DNA of 7,534 bases from UBA2040 sp002332715 (GTDB lineage Bacteria > Bacteroidota > Bacteroidia > Flavobacteriales_D > Crocinitomicaceae). Positions within the stretch are counted from its first letter, which is position 1, and every line of letters begins with the position of its first letter. The translations under genes and the position numbers were made by a program. The stretch spans positions 1-7,534 of the forward strand of contig JAQWUF010000135.1 of NCBI GenBank assembly GCA_029242295.1, in the 5' to 3' direction. Positions 1 through 5,905 of the stretch are shown here, in pieces. The notes under the pieces are model-generated. The model worked only from the letters and a program-made list of their open reading frames with translations, did not search any database and was not told where the DNA came from.

Positions 1-13
1 ATAATTTTTAGCT

Positions 14-886
14 TCATTTTCTTCTTATTTTAAAGTTACGGGAAATACTAAATCCTAATCGAAATTGGCCTTTTAACCAATCGGATTGTGTTAATGCTAT
101 ATACTGAACGTCACCAAAGCCGCGAGCGTTGGTTAAGTTGATATGAAAATTATGTCCGTTGGTAACAAACTCAAAGCCAAGGGCCAAACTATTTTTTGCA
201 TCTGGTCGAAATCCGCTTGATTCTATATTGTGAAAATACTCTGCAATAACACCAATGCTTTTGTTGATCTTGAGATTCGCGGCTACACCAACTGAGAAAA
301 TTCCGTTTACATCATTGGTCGCAACATAATTTCGATGAGTGTAAGTTGGCATTATCGCCAAACTCAGGCGATGACCAAATTTCCGTGTGACAACCACTTG
401 AGTCGAATACGCCAATCGTCTTGTCAAATCTGGTTCAAAATTTGCCACACTTTGAGGATCATCCACAGATTTCATGTATGTGGCGAACATATTACCAATT
501 ACCGCTACTGAAACAGGCATCTTTTTTTCCGCATTTTGGGTTAAGAAACGCCCTTTAATGAAACCATCCAACAAGGAAGTATAGGGTAGTCCAATACCCT
601 TGCTCCTGCCAATTCCCGCCATCCACTTTTCGGCAAAACCATATTCCATCGCCATTCGAATATCCGCTGCTTGGTCAAACCCGAATGCTTGCTGCACTCC
701 TCCATTTGATCCAGCAAAATCTCCGAAACGGTGCTCAATTCTGTATTCCCATTGACGCTTTTGGAGTACTTCTGTAGAATGTGAATTTATTATTCGAGTC
801 GAATTGAATGTTTCAGTGACATCTTGACCGAAACAAAATGAAGCTAAACCAACTCCAAAAACAAGTAAAATTCTTTTCATAATCAT
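14..886 (-). CDS. Secreted DUF5777-like beta-barrel protein
   Basis: Predicted exported 290-residue protein, probably an outer-membrane beta-barrel. Residues 3-20 form a signal peptide (MKR, then a hydrophobic run ending FCFG before QD). The mature part shows alternating short amphipathic strands rich in aromatics and glycine, and ends in a strand-like segment (FRLGFSISRNF, residues 275-285). TRIIN (30-34), the QWEYRIEHRFG stretch (46-55), DIRMAMEYG (75-83) and HNFHINLTNARGFG (245-258) resemble the DUF5777 family of Bacteroidota as I remember it; no search was run. Its ATG at 886 overlaps the stop of the upstream cytochrome gene as ATGA, so the two are probably translated together. A second ATG at 880 would give a more usual MKR signal peptide, so the exact start is open. 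The molecular role is unknown. The pairing suggests it is a membrane partner or channel for the cytochrome, which is inference. Confidence 0.8.
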   Translation of the reverse strand: MIMKRILLVFGVGLASFCFGQDVTETFNSTRIINSHSTEVLQKRQWEYRIEHRFGDFAGSNGGVQQAFGFDQAADIRMAMEYGFAEKWMAGIGRSKGIGLPYTSLLDGFIKGRFLTQNAEKKMPVSVAVIGNMFATYMKSVDDPQSVANFEPDLTRRLAYSTQVVVTRKFGHRLSLAIMPTYTHRNYVATNDVNGIFSVGVAANLKINKSIGVIAEYFHNIESSGFRPDAKNSLALGFEFVTNGHNFHINLTNARGFGDVQYIALTQSDWLKGQFRLGFSISRNFKIRRK

Positions 887-1917
887 TTATTTCTCGCAAG
901 TTGTCGGATATAGGCCATTAAATCATTTATCTGCTCGTCGTTCATTTTTTCCTTGGTATACCGCGGCATATATTGATTTCTCCCGGCCATGGTATACGTA
1001 CCATAACGAATAATCTGGTAGGCTGATTTATCTGAATATCCTTCCATGTGATTCACAAACATTTGAGCGGATAACTTATCCGAATCCAGTTTCAAAAAGG
1101 TGACTCGTCCGTCTTTATGACACGACAAACATGCATTGTTGTAAATAAATTTGCCTGTTTCAGCATTTCCACCTTCACCGTATTTTCTTTTTTCCCTTGG
1201 CATGGCTTCATCAAAATGAGCAGAATAGCCTTGCACATATGATTTTTCCAGCTCAATCAGAAGATTAGCTTTTTCTTCAGCATCGAGTTGACCTACTACT
1301 CTCGCGTTCTTGATTTGGTTGTTGGTCAGATTAACGTCCATAATTGACAATTCCATTGCTTTAAAATAATGCATAATTGCCTCCACTTCCCAATCTTTTA
1401 AAGTTCGTCCGGCTGAGCAATATTTCGCACAAATTTGAATGGATTCAGGTAAAGACTTTTTTGCCTTAGTAATCAGGTCGCCATACTTTTTAATGTAATC
1501 GCCGTTGTAGAAAGATGTTCGGTTATAAATCCCCCAAAAGGTTGAACCTGGAAGAAACGCAAGATTGTTTTTTTGAGCATATGCTAATCGACTTGCCGGA
1601 TCTTGGTCATTTGCCTTTTCGAACTCTCGACCTAAATTATGGCAATCGGTACACACAAAGTATGGACTAATTATTCTCGATTTAAGGAGTTTTCTTTTTA
1701 CTTGTCCATTTCGAATGAGTTCTAAACCATATTTGGCTTTTAGCGGATCTGTCTTTTCAATGGCGTGATTTAACTTTTCACCTCCCAAAGACAGTCGAAC
1801 TTCTTCTAAACTGGTCACTGGTATTTCAATTTTCTTGAATTCTCCTTCATTATCGAAAGATTGAACCGACAAAAGTCCAATTAAGCTCAAAAGAAAAAAC
1901 ACCCCAAATAATTTCAT
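883..1917 (-). CDS. Periplasmic diheme c-type cytochrome, TsdA/SoxA-like layout
   Basis: Exported cytochrome of 344 residues. Residues 1-20 are a signal peptide without a lipobox cysteine, so the protein is probably soluble or peripheral in the periplasm. Two covalent heme sites are visible: CTDCH at 89-93 and CLSCH at 263-267. The C-terminal domain is a standard class I cytochrome c, with YMPRY at 316-320 supplying Met317 as likely sixth ligand, followed by a helix ending LMAYIRQL (333-340). Between the hemes, FWGIYNR (127-133), then IQIC (160-163) and SAGRTLKDWE (168-177), resembles the 'YRSR...RIN.C..RS.NG' part of thiosulfate dehydrogenase TsdA and the ligand region of SoxA, where a cysteine binds heme 1. 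Cys163, with Cys167 close by, is the candidate here. The substrate is not known; thiosulfate or another sulfur compound is possible but unproven. The gene leads a two-gene unit with the barrel gene. Confidence is high for a diheme cytochrome and moderate for the subtype. Confidence 0.88.
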   Translation of the reverse strand: MKLFGVFFLLSLIGLLSVQSFDNEGEFKKIEIPVTSLEEVRLSLGGEKLNHAIEKTDPLKAKYGLELIRNGQVKRKLLKSRIISPYFVCTDCHNLGREFEKANDQDPASRLAYAQKNNLAFLPGSTFWGIYNRTSFYNGDYIKKYGDLITKAKKSLPESIQICAKYCSAGRTLKDWEVEAIMHYFKAMELSIMDVNLTNNQIKNARVVGQLDAEEKANLLIELEKSYVQGYSAHFDEAMPREKRKYGEGGNAETGKFIYNNACLSCHKDGRVTFLKLDSDKLSAQMFVNHMEGYSDKSAYQIIRYGTYTMAGRNQYMPRYTKEKMNDEQINDLMAYIRQLARNK

Positions 1918-2040
1918 ATTAAATTTTGATTTCTCTATAAAGATAAAAAAGGAAATTAAAGAAAGGAAACGCTTGTTATCATTCGCTTAGCATTAAATTG
2001 TTGAAAAAATGATTAGTTTAGCAGTGACATTGAATTTCAG
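1918..2040. other. Divergent intergenic region, probable promoters for both sides
   Basis: AT-rich 123-base gap between the divergent cytochrome and folate cyclo-ligase starts; both transcripts must begin here or nearby. On the minus strand TATCTTTA (about 1937-1944) is one base away from the TAnnTTTG -7 element. On the plus strand TAGTTTAG (2014-2021) is a weaker match with TTG at 1998 and 2001 too close for a proper -33. No terminator, RNA gene or clear operator is visible. Confidence 0.4.
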
Positions 2041-2604
2041 ATGAAAAAAAAGGAACTGCGTTCGGCGTTTAAAGAAAAAAGAAAAGAACTATCCCCAGGG
2101 AAATTAAGTTCACTTTCAGAAGAAATTCTTGAACGCACATTAGCCACTTTCCAACTTGAAAAAAAGGTGGTGAGCATTTTCTTGCCTATTGAGCGACAAC
2201 GAGAAATCAATACGTACTCGTTGTGGGAGAAAATTCGAAGTTTTGAAGGACATGTTGCCGTACCAAAGGTAAACGCACCCAAAGGAGATCTGAAGCATTA
2301 TTTATTGACAACCCATGCTCAGCTTGCTATTAGCGAATTCGGCATTCCTGAACCGCAAAACGGAAAAATAATTGCAGCGCATAAAATTGAAGTGGTCATA
2401 GTGCCTTTGCTTTGTTTTGACGAGGCTGGTCACAGAGTAGGATATGGAGGTGGTTTTTATGATCGCTTTCTTAAAAAATGTAATCCGCAATGTAAATTTA
2501 TCGGATTGTCTCTTTTTCCTCCAGTGAAAAAAATAGACGACGTAACCAAGGAAGATATCAAGCTTCACGCATGTGTTACACCTACCCAAGTATATCGTTT
2601 TTAG
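2041..2604 (+). CDS. ygfA: 5-formyltetrahydrofolate cyclo-ligase
   Basis: Cytoplasmic enzyme (EC 6.3.3.2) that converts 5-formyltetrahydrofolate to 5,10-methenyltetrahydrofolate using ATP, returning this inert folate to one-carbon metabolism. The 187-residue length is normal for the bacterial family. Visible family features are the basic N-terminal helix with KKKELR (2-7), FGIPEP (100-105), and the signature VPLLCFDEAGHRVGYGG followed by GFYDRFL (121-144), which carries the glycine-rich nucleotide-binding loop and the conserved Asp-Arg pair. The ATG at 2041 follows an A/T-rich leader and gives the expected N-terminus. The gene is divergent from the cytochrome unit, with a 123-base gap, and is followed 79 bases later by a small secreted-protein gene. 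The gene is also called fau. Nothing ties it functionally to its neighbours. Confidence 0.95.
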   Translation: MKKKELRSAFKEKRKELSPGKLSSLSEEILERTLATFQLEKKVVSIFLPIERQREINTYSLWEKIRSFEGHVAVPKVNAPKGDLKHYLLTTHAQLAISEFGIPEPQNGKIIAAHKIEVVIVPLLCFDEAGHRVGYGGGFYDRFLKKCNPQCKFIGLSLFPPVKKIDDVTKEDIKLHACVTPTQVYRF

Positions 2605-2683
2605 ATTGTTGGCATAACTATTGAATTATAGTTGATATCCAATTGATTCAAACTTTTTTCTTGAATCATACGTATATACTGAT
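2605..2683. repeat. Intergenic inverted repeats upstream of the secreted-protein gene
   Basis: This 79-base gap contains two perfect inverted repeats. TGATTCAA (2644-2651) pairs with TTGAATCA (2661-2668) across a 9-base T-rich loop. AACTAT (2616-2621) pairs with ATAGTT (2628-2633) across a 6-base loop. The second pair to mention ends 15 bases before the ATG at 2684 (the 2644-2668 one), so it could be an operator or a leader hairpin. Neither stem is GC-rich or followed by a clean T tract, so neither is a convincing intrinsic terminator. The region is AT-rich and chance matches are possible. Confidence 0.4.
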
Positions 2684-3049
2684 ATGAAATGGCTTTTGGT
2701 TCTTTCTTGGGTTTTGTTAAGTTCCGTTTCAGGCGTTCCTGCAGGCAAAGGCACTTTTGGTGTTTGCGTCTCCTATCAAGCTACTGGTAAAATAACAACC
2801 TACATCGCGTATTTTAATGATGGCGGCAGATTAACGAACCGGAAAACCATGCTGGAGGATAAATTCGTGAAATTCGCTTCTGGATTATGGCCAAGTATTT
2901 ACAACCCTACGCGAGAAAATATTTTTGAAAAAGAAGGATTATCCTGTAAGGTTATCGTAGACGAAACGACTAAAAAGCCATACCCCATTTACGCATCGAT
3001 GGACTCCTTGTGGAAGTTGCGATTTGCAAACTACCCGTTTATAGAATAA
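2684..3049 (+). CDS. Small secreted protein of unknown family, N-terminal part of a frameshifted gene
   Basis: An open frame of 121 residues that I do not recognise. Residues 1-18 (MKWLLVLSWVLLSSVSGV) are a clear signal peptide, so the product is exported. The mature part has a Cys at residue 28 and another near residue 88 that could form a disulfide. It has strand-like stretches (GVCVSYQATGKITTYIAYF) and an aromatic C-terminal end (DSLWKLRFANYPF). The frame ends abruptly at a TAA at 3047-3049 just after ANYPFIE. Coding-quality sequence continues in the -1 frame to 3210, so I read 2684-3210 as one ancestral gene of about 175 residues carrying a frameshift. Alternatively the short form could be the true product. 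The DUF547 lipoprotein gene follows on the same strand and may be co-transcribed. Confidence 0.6.
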   Translation: MKWLLVLSWVLLSSVSGVPAGKGTFGVCVSYQATGKITTYIAYFNDGGRLTNRKTMLEDKFVKFASGLWPSIYNPTRENIFEKEGLSCKVIVDETTKKPYPIYASMDSLWKLRFANYPFIE

Positions 3050-3210
3050 TTGCCGAAGGATGGAGTGGGAAAAATTATCGTCCATCAAGCGGACAAGAAC
3101 AATTCTTAAACAAGGAGTTTGGGATTTATAACATAGGCCACGACTTCTTTGTCGACACCAGTTTTTGGAATATCATGCGATCTGTGAACGACCCAGAATG
3201 GATTAACTAA
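3010..3210 (+). pseudogene. C-terminal continuation of the secreted protein in the -1 frame
   Basis: This frame is open from the stop codon at 2971-2973 up to the TAA at 3208-3210. From about 3046 it encodes a protein-like stretch rich in Trp, Phe, Tyr, Asn and Asp: AEGWSGKNYRPSSGQ, EFGIYNIGHDFFVDTSFW and a terminal NDPEWIN. The only nearby start is GTG at 3010, inside the upstream frame, and the residues it would add (MEVAICKLPVY) look like out-of-frame translation. It is therefore better read as the lost C-terminus of the gene beginning at 2684, displaced by a single-base deletion or sequencing error somewhere in 2974-3046 and most likely near 3040. No classical X XXY YYZ slippery heptamer is visible there. 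It ends 14 bases before the DUF547 start. Confidence 0.55.
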
Positions 3211-3224
3211 TATAAAAATTTACC

Positions 3225-4190
3225 ATGAAAATTATCACATCAACGTTCAGTTTACTTTTACTTTTTGGATGCTCAGAAAGTCCGAATGAAACTTCAAATT
3301 CCAACAACAAAGAAACTCCTTCTATTGAGAATGCAAAGGCAGAAGAAATTTCTGAAACTCAAATAAAAGGATATCCAGAAAAACAAGAAATCATTGAAAC
3401 GAAGGTTATCACGAAAGATGGAAAAAAAGTAACTATTCAAAAAAAGGTAGACCCTATTTCTGGAAAAACAGAGTTGATTGAGGTTGCACCTGACGCTTCA
3501 ACTGAAAAAATCGAAGAACCAAAAGCAACAGAAACCAAAATGATTAAGGTAGATTTCTCACAAGTTTATGGTCAAATATTGAGCAATTTTGTATCCAGTT
3601 CTGGAAATGTGAACTATTCGGCAATAAAGACAAATCGACAAATGTTGTCACAGGCAACTCAGCATTTTGAAGAAAATCTACCTGAAGCTTCTTGGAGTAA
3701 AAATGAAAAATTAGCGTATTGGATCAATGCCTATAATTTATATACGATCGAATTGGTGGTGGACAATTATCCAGTAAAATCAATAAAAGACATCGCAGGA
3801 GGAAAACCTTGGGATAAAAAATTCATCAAATTGGATGGGAAAACTTTGAGTTTGAATGATATAGAAAATGGAATTATCCGAAAAGATTTTAATGAACCTA
3901 GGATTCACTTTGCTGTAAATTGCGCGAGTATTTCTTGTCCGAAACTATTGAACAATGCATATACTTCCGGAAACCTAAATTCTTTGCTAGAATCACAAAC
4001 CAAACGATTTATCAACGACAATTCCATGAATTCGATAACCGCATCAAAAGCAGAAATTTCGAATATATTCGATTGGTACAAAGTTGACTTTGGAAATATA
4101 ATAACTTTCTTGAACAAGTATGTCGATACAGAAATTGAAAGTTCAGTGAAGATTTCTTACAAGGAATACAATTGGAATCTGAATAAATAA
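3225..4190 (+). CDS. DUF547 domain-containing lipoprotein
   Basis: A 321-residue envelope lipoprotein. Residues 1-16 form a lipoprotein signal peptide with lipobox LFGC, so Cys16 would be lipidated. Residues 17-108 are a low-complexity linker rich in Glu, Lys, Thr and Ser, containing a strand-like segment (ETKVITKDGKKVTIQKK). The DUF547 domain covers roughly 110-315. Its hallmarks are KLAYWINAYNLYTIELV (162-178), NYPVKSIKDI (181-190), a conserved PW (195-196), and IHFAVNCASISCPKL (227-241) with a Cys233/Cys238 pair. FDWYKVDFG (282-290) follows, in a C-terminal helical part. DUF547 proteins are widespread in bacteria and also occur in plants. No biochemical activity is firmly established that I know of, so none is assigned. 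The ATG at 3225 follows the A-rich leader common in this phylum. It lies 14 bases after the frameshifted secreted-protein gene and is probably in the same transcript. Confidence 0.92.
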   Translation: MKIITSTFSLLLLFGCSESPNETSNSNNKETPSIENAKAEEISETQIKGYPEKQEIIETKVITKDGKKVTIQKKVDPISGKTELIEVAPDASTEKIEEPKATETKMIKVDFSQVYGQILSNFVSSSGNVNYSAIKTNRQMLSQATQHFEENLPEASWSKNEKLAYWINAYNLYTIELVVDNYPVKSIKDIAGGKPWDKKFIKLDGKTLSLNDIENGIIRKDFNEPRIHFAVNCASISCPKLLNNAYTSGNLNSLLESQTKRFINDNSMNSITASKAEISNIFDWYKVDFGNIITFLNKYVDTEIESSVKISYKEYNWNLNK

Positions 4191-4192
4191 TC

Positions 4193-4239
4193 AAAAAGAA
4201 GAAGAAGGGGCACAATGCATTATGCCCCTTCTTTTTTTT
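4193..4239. terminator. Bidirectional intrinsic terminator between convergent genes
   Basis: AAGAAGGGGCA (4202-4212) is perfectly complementary to TGCCCCTTCTT (4223-4233) with a 10-base loop. A/T and G/U pairs can extend the stem outward to about 4193-4239. The plus strand continues into a run of T (4232-4239) and the minus strand into a T-rich tract read from the A-rich side. It lies 3 bases after the DUF547 stop and 26 bases after the end of fabI, so it can terminate transcription from both sides. Confidence 0.88.
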
Positions 4240-4265
4240 GCGGTCCTTTTTTCTGTAATTCGTGC

Positions 4266-5078
4266 CTATTCCCCAAATTTCTCTATAACTTGTTGCGTTA
4301 CCCCCGTATTACTGAATCCTCCGTCATGGAATAAATTCTGCATGGTAACATATCTGGTCAAATCTGAGAACATTGATACACAATAGTCAGCACAAGCTAC
4401 AGCTGGTGCGTTTCCAAGTGGAGACATTTGTTCCGAGAAATTAATAAATTCGGTAAATCCTTTGATCCCTTGTCCAGCAGTGGTAACCGTTGGAGATTGT
4501 GAAATCGTATTCACACGTACTTTTTTCTTGATTCCGTAGTGGTATCCAAATGAACGTGTGATTGATTCTAACAATGATTTCGCATCCGCCATATCGTTGT
4601 AATCAGGGAAGATTCGTTGTGCTGCAATGTAAGTCAACGCAACAACCGAACTCCACTCGTTCAGAGCGTCCAACTTGTAGCATGATGCCAAAGTTTTGTG
4701 CAAAGAAATCGCTGAAACATCCATCGATTGGTTATAGTATGCGTAATTGTTTTCTGAATAATGTTTTCCTTTTCTAACGTTAGGCGACATGCCAATCGAG
4801 TGTAAAACGAAATCTAATTTACCACCAAGAATCTCCATAGATTTTGTGATTAGATTGTCCAAATCCTCTACAGACGTTGCATCTGCAGGAATGATTTCAG
4901 ACCCCGTTTCTTTCGCCAAGTTGTTAATTTCGCCCATTCTCATGGCAATAGGTGCGTTCGTCAAAACAAACGTTGCGCCTTCTTCGTGCGCTCTTTGTGC
5001 CACTTTCCAAGCGATAGATTGTTCGTTCAAAGCACCGAATATGATGCCTCTTTTTCCTTTGAGTAAATTATTTGCCAT
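4266..5078 (-). CDS. fabI: Enoyl-[acyl-carrier-protein] reductase FabI
   Basis: NADH-dependent enoyl-ACP reductase, the last reduction step of each type II fatty acid elongation cycle, cytoplasmic. The 270-residue length fits the family. It is a short-chain dehydrogenase fold with the FabI-specific catalytic set Tyr150, Tyr160 and Lys167 (TYIAAQ, PDYNDMADAK). These have the same spacing as E. coli Tyr146, Tyr156 and Lys163. The nucleotide-binding start is GIIFGALNEQSIAW (11-24), a divergent form of the FabI glycine loop. HSIGMSPN (93-100) and SMDVSAISL (118-126) line the cofactor and substrate pocket, and the C-terminus carries HDGGFSNTG (251-259). The usual SAGP loop after the catalytic Lys is SQSPT (193-197). 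Where E. coli has Phe94-Ala95 this protein has Met97-Ser98. The gene is separated by 47 bases from the upstream hydrolase gene, has a recognisable -7 promoter element in that gap, and ends at a shared terminator, so it is probably transcribed alone or at least boosted there. Confidence 0.96.
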   Translation of the reverse strand: MANNLLKGKRGIIFGALNEQSIAWKVAQRAHEEGATFVLTNAPIAMRMGEINNLAKETGSEIIPADATSVEDLDNLITKSMEILGGKLDFVLHSIGMSPNVRKGKHYSENNYAYYNQSMDVSAISLHKTLASCYKLDALNEWSSVVALTYIAAQRIFPDYNDMADAKSLLESITRSFGYHYGIKKKVRVNTISQSPTVTTAGQGIKGFTEFINFSEQMSPLGNAPAVACADYCVSMFSDLTRYVTMQNLFHDGGFSNTGVTQQVIEKFGE

Positions 5079-5096
5079 AATTGAGTTCGTTTAGTA

Positions 5097-5104
5097 CAAA
5101 GTTA
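5097..5104 (-). promoter_or_regulatory. Bacteroidota-type -7 promoter element for fabI
   Basis: Reading on the minus strand, TAACTTTG at 5104-5097 matches the TAnnTTTG -7 consensus used by the Bacteroidota housekeeping sigma factor. It sits about 18 bases before the fabI ATG, implying a very short leader. I do not see a clear -33 TTG at the expected distance, so this is a partial promoter match. Confidence 0.45.
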
Positions 5105-5125
5105 ATTATTTAATTCTTTCGTTTT

Positions 5126-5905
5126 CTATGGCCGATCAAGTATGATTTCCATACCGTCGTGTGCAATTCGAACATTCGGTGGAAGTGCTTTTTCAACCTC
5201 ATCGTGTTTCCCCATCAAATGGGAAATATGCGTAAGATACGCTTTTTCCGGTCCTATTTCTTCGATAAAAGCAAGAGCTTGTTCTAAATTGAAATGAGAA
5301 ATGTGTTCTTCCTTTCTCAAGGCATTAACAATTAAAACTTTCGTGCCTTTCAATTTTTCTCTTTCTTCTGGAGCTACTGTTTTGGCATCAGTGATGTACG
5401 AAAAGTCGCCAATTCTAAATCCAAAAACGGGCATTTTATAATGCATAACTTGAATCGGCGTGAAAAGAATATCGTCAATTTGAAAGGCTTTATTGGCTAT
5501 CGGATTGATATTTACCTTCGGAATTCCAGGATAGGGATTGTCATTAAAAACATAATAAAATTCTCTCCTCAAAGCCGTCTCTACTTCTGAATTGCAATAC
5601 ACTTCCATATCCCGCTTCTGCTTGAAATTAAAAGCGCGAACATCGTCCATCCCCGCGATATGGTCCTTGTGTTCGTGGGTGTAAATCACAGCTTCAAGAC
5701 TTTGCACATCCGCTCGCAACATTTGCTGACGAAAATCAGGTCCTGTATCAATCACATAGTTTTTGTCATCAACGGTCAATAAAACAGAACATCGTAGTCG
5801 TTTGTCTTTTAGATTCTCTGAAGAACACACCGCACATCCACAGGCAATTACCGGCACTCCTTGCGAAGTACCTGTCCCCAAAAGTGTGAATTTCAGCTTG
5901 CTCAT
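5126..5905 (-). CDS. MBL-fold metallo-hydrolase, PhnP-like
   Basis: Metallo-beta-lactamase fold hydrolase of 259 residues, probably cytoplasmic. The dinuclear metal site is visible as THEHKDH (76-82), with His155 (VMHYKMP), Asp173 (ITDAK) and His226 (THISH) as further candidate ligands. The N-terminus has GTGTSQGVP (11-18 region) followed by CGCAVC (22-27). This matches the structural-zinc cysteines of PhnP, the phosphoribosyl cyclic phosphodiesterase of phosphonate breakdown. NALR (194-197) and HISHFNLEQAL (201-211) are also family-like. No phosphonate genes are nearby, so the substrate is not assigned; related proteins act on cyclic phosphates or other phosphodiesters. Its ATG overlaps the DUF423 stop as ATGA, making it the last gene of a tightly coupled three-gene unit. 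The call of an MBL hydrolase is firm and the PhnP-like subtype is likely. Confidence 0.93.
   Translation of the reverse strand: MSKLKFTLLGTGTSQGVPVIACGCAVCSSENLKDKRLRCSVLLTVDDKNYVIDTGPDFRQQMLRADVQSLEAVIYTHEHKDHIAGMDDVRAFNFKQKRDMEVYCNSEVETALRREFYYVFNDNPYPGIPKVNINPIANKAFQIDDILFTPIQVMHYKMPVFGFRIGDFSYITDAKTVAPEEREKLKGTKVLIVNALRKEEHISHFNLEQALAFIEEIGPEKAYLTHISHLMGKHDEVEKALPPNVRIAHDGMEIILDRP

Noticed and set aside
2014..2021. TAGTTTAG as a -7 promoter element for the folate cyclo-ligase.
   Set aside because: It mismatches the TTTG part of the consensus and the nearest TTG is about 13 bases away, too close for a -33 element.
1918..2040. 6S RNA gene next to ygfA, as seen in many Proteobacteria.
   Set aside because: The gap is only 123 bases, must hold two divergent starts, and shows no long hairpin with a central bubble.
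2037..2589. Minus-strand open frames opposite the folate cyclo-ligase gene.
   Set aside because: Their translations are low in recognisable motifs and lie wholly opposite a well-supported gene; the same holds for short antisense frames over the DUF547, fabI and deacetylase genes.
2616..2633. AACTAT/ATAGTT hairpin as a terminator for the folate cyclo-ligase gene.
   Set aside because: The stem is only six A/T-rich pairs and no T tract follows it.
3010..3012. GTG at 3010 as the start of an independent 66-residue gene.
   Set aside because: It lies inside the preceding coding frame, its first residues look out of frame, and the convincing sequence starts only where the upstream frame ends; a frameshift explains it better.
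3040..3052. Programmed -1 ribosomal frameshift in the secreted-protein gene.
   Set aside because: No X XXY YYZ heptamer and no strong downstream hairpin are visible near the join, so an ordinary indel or sequence error is favoured.
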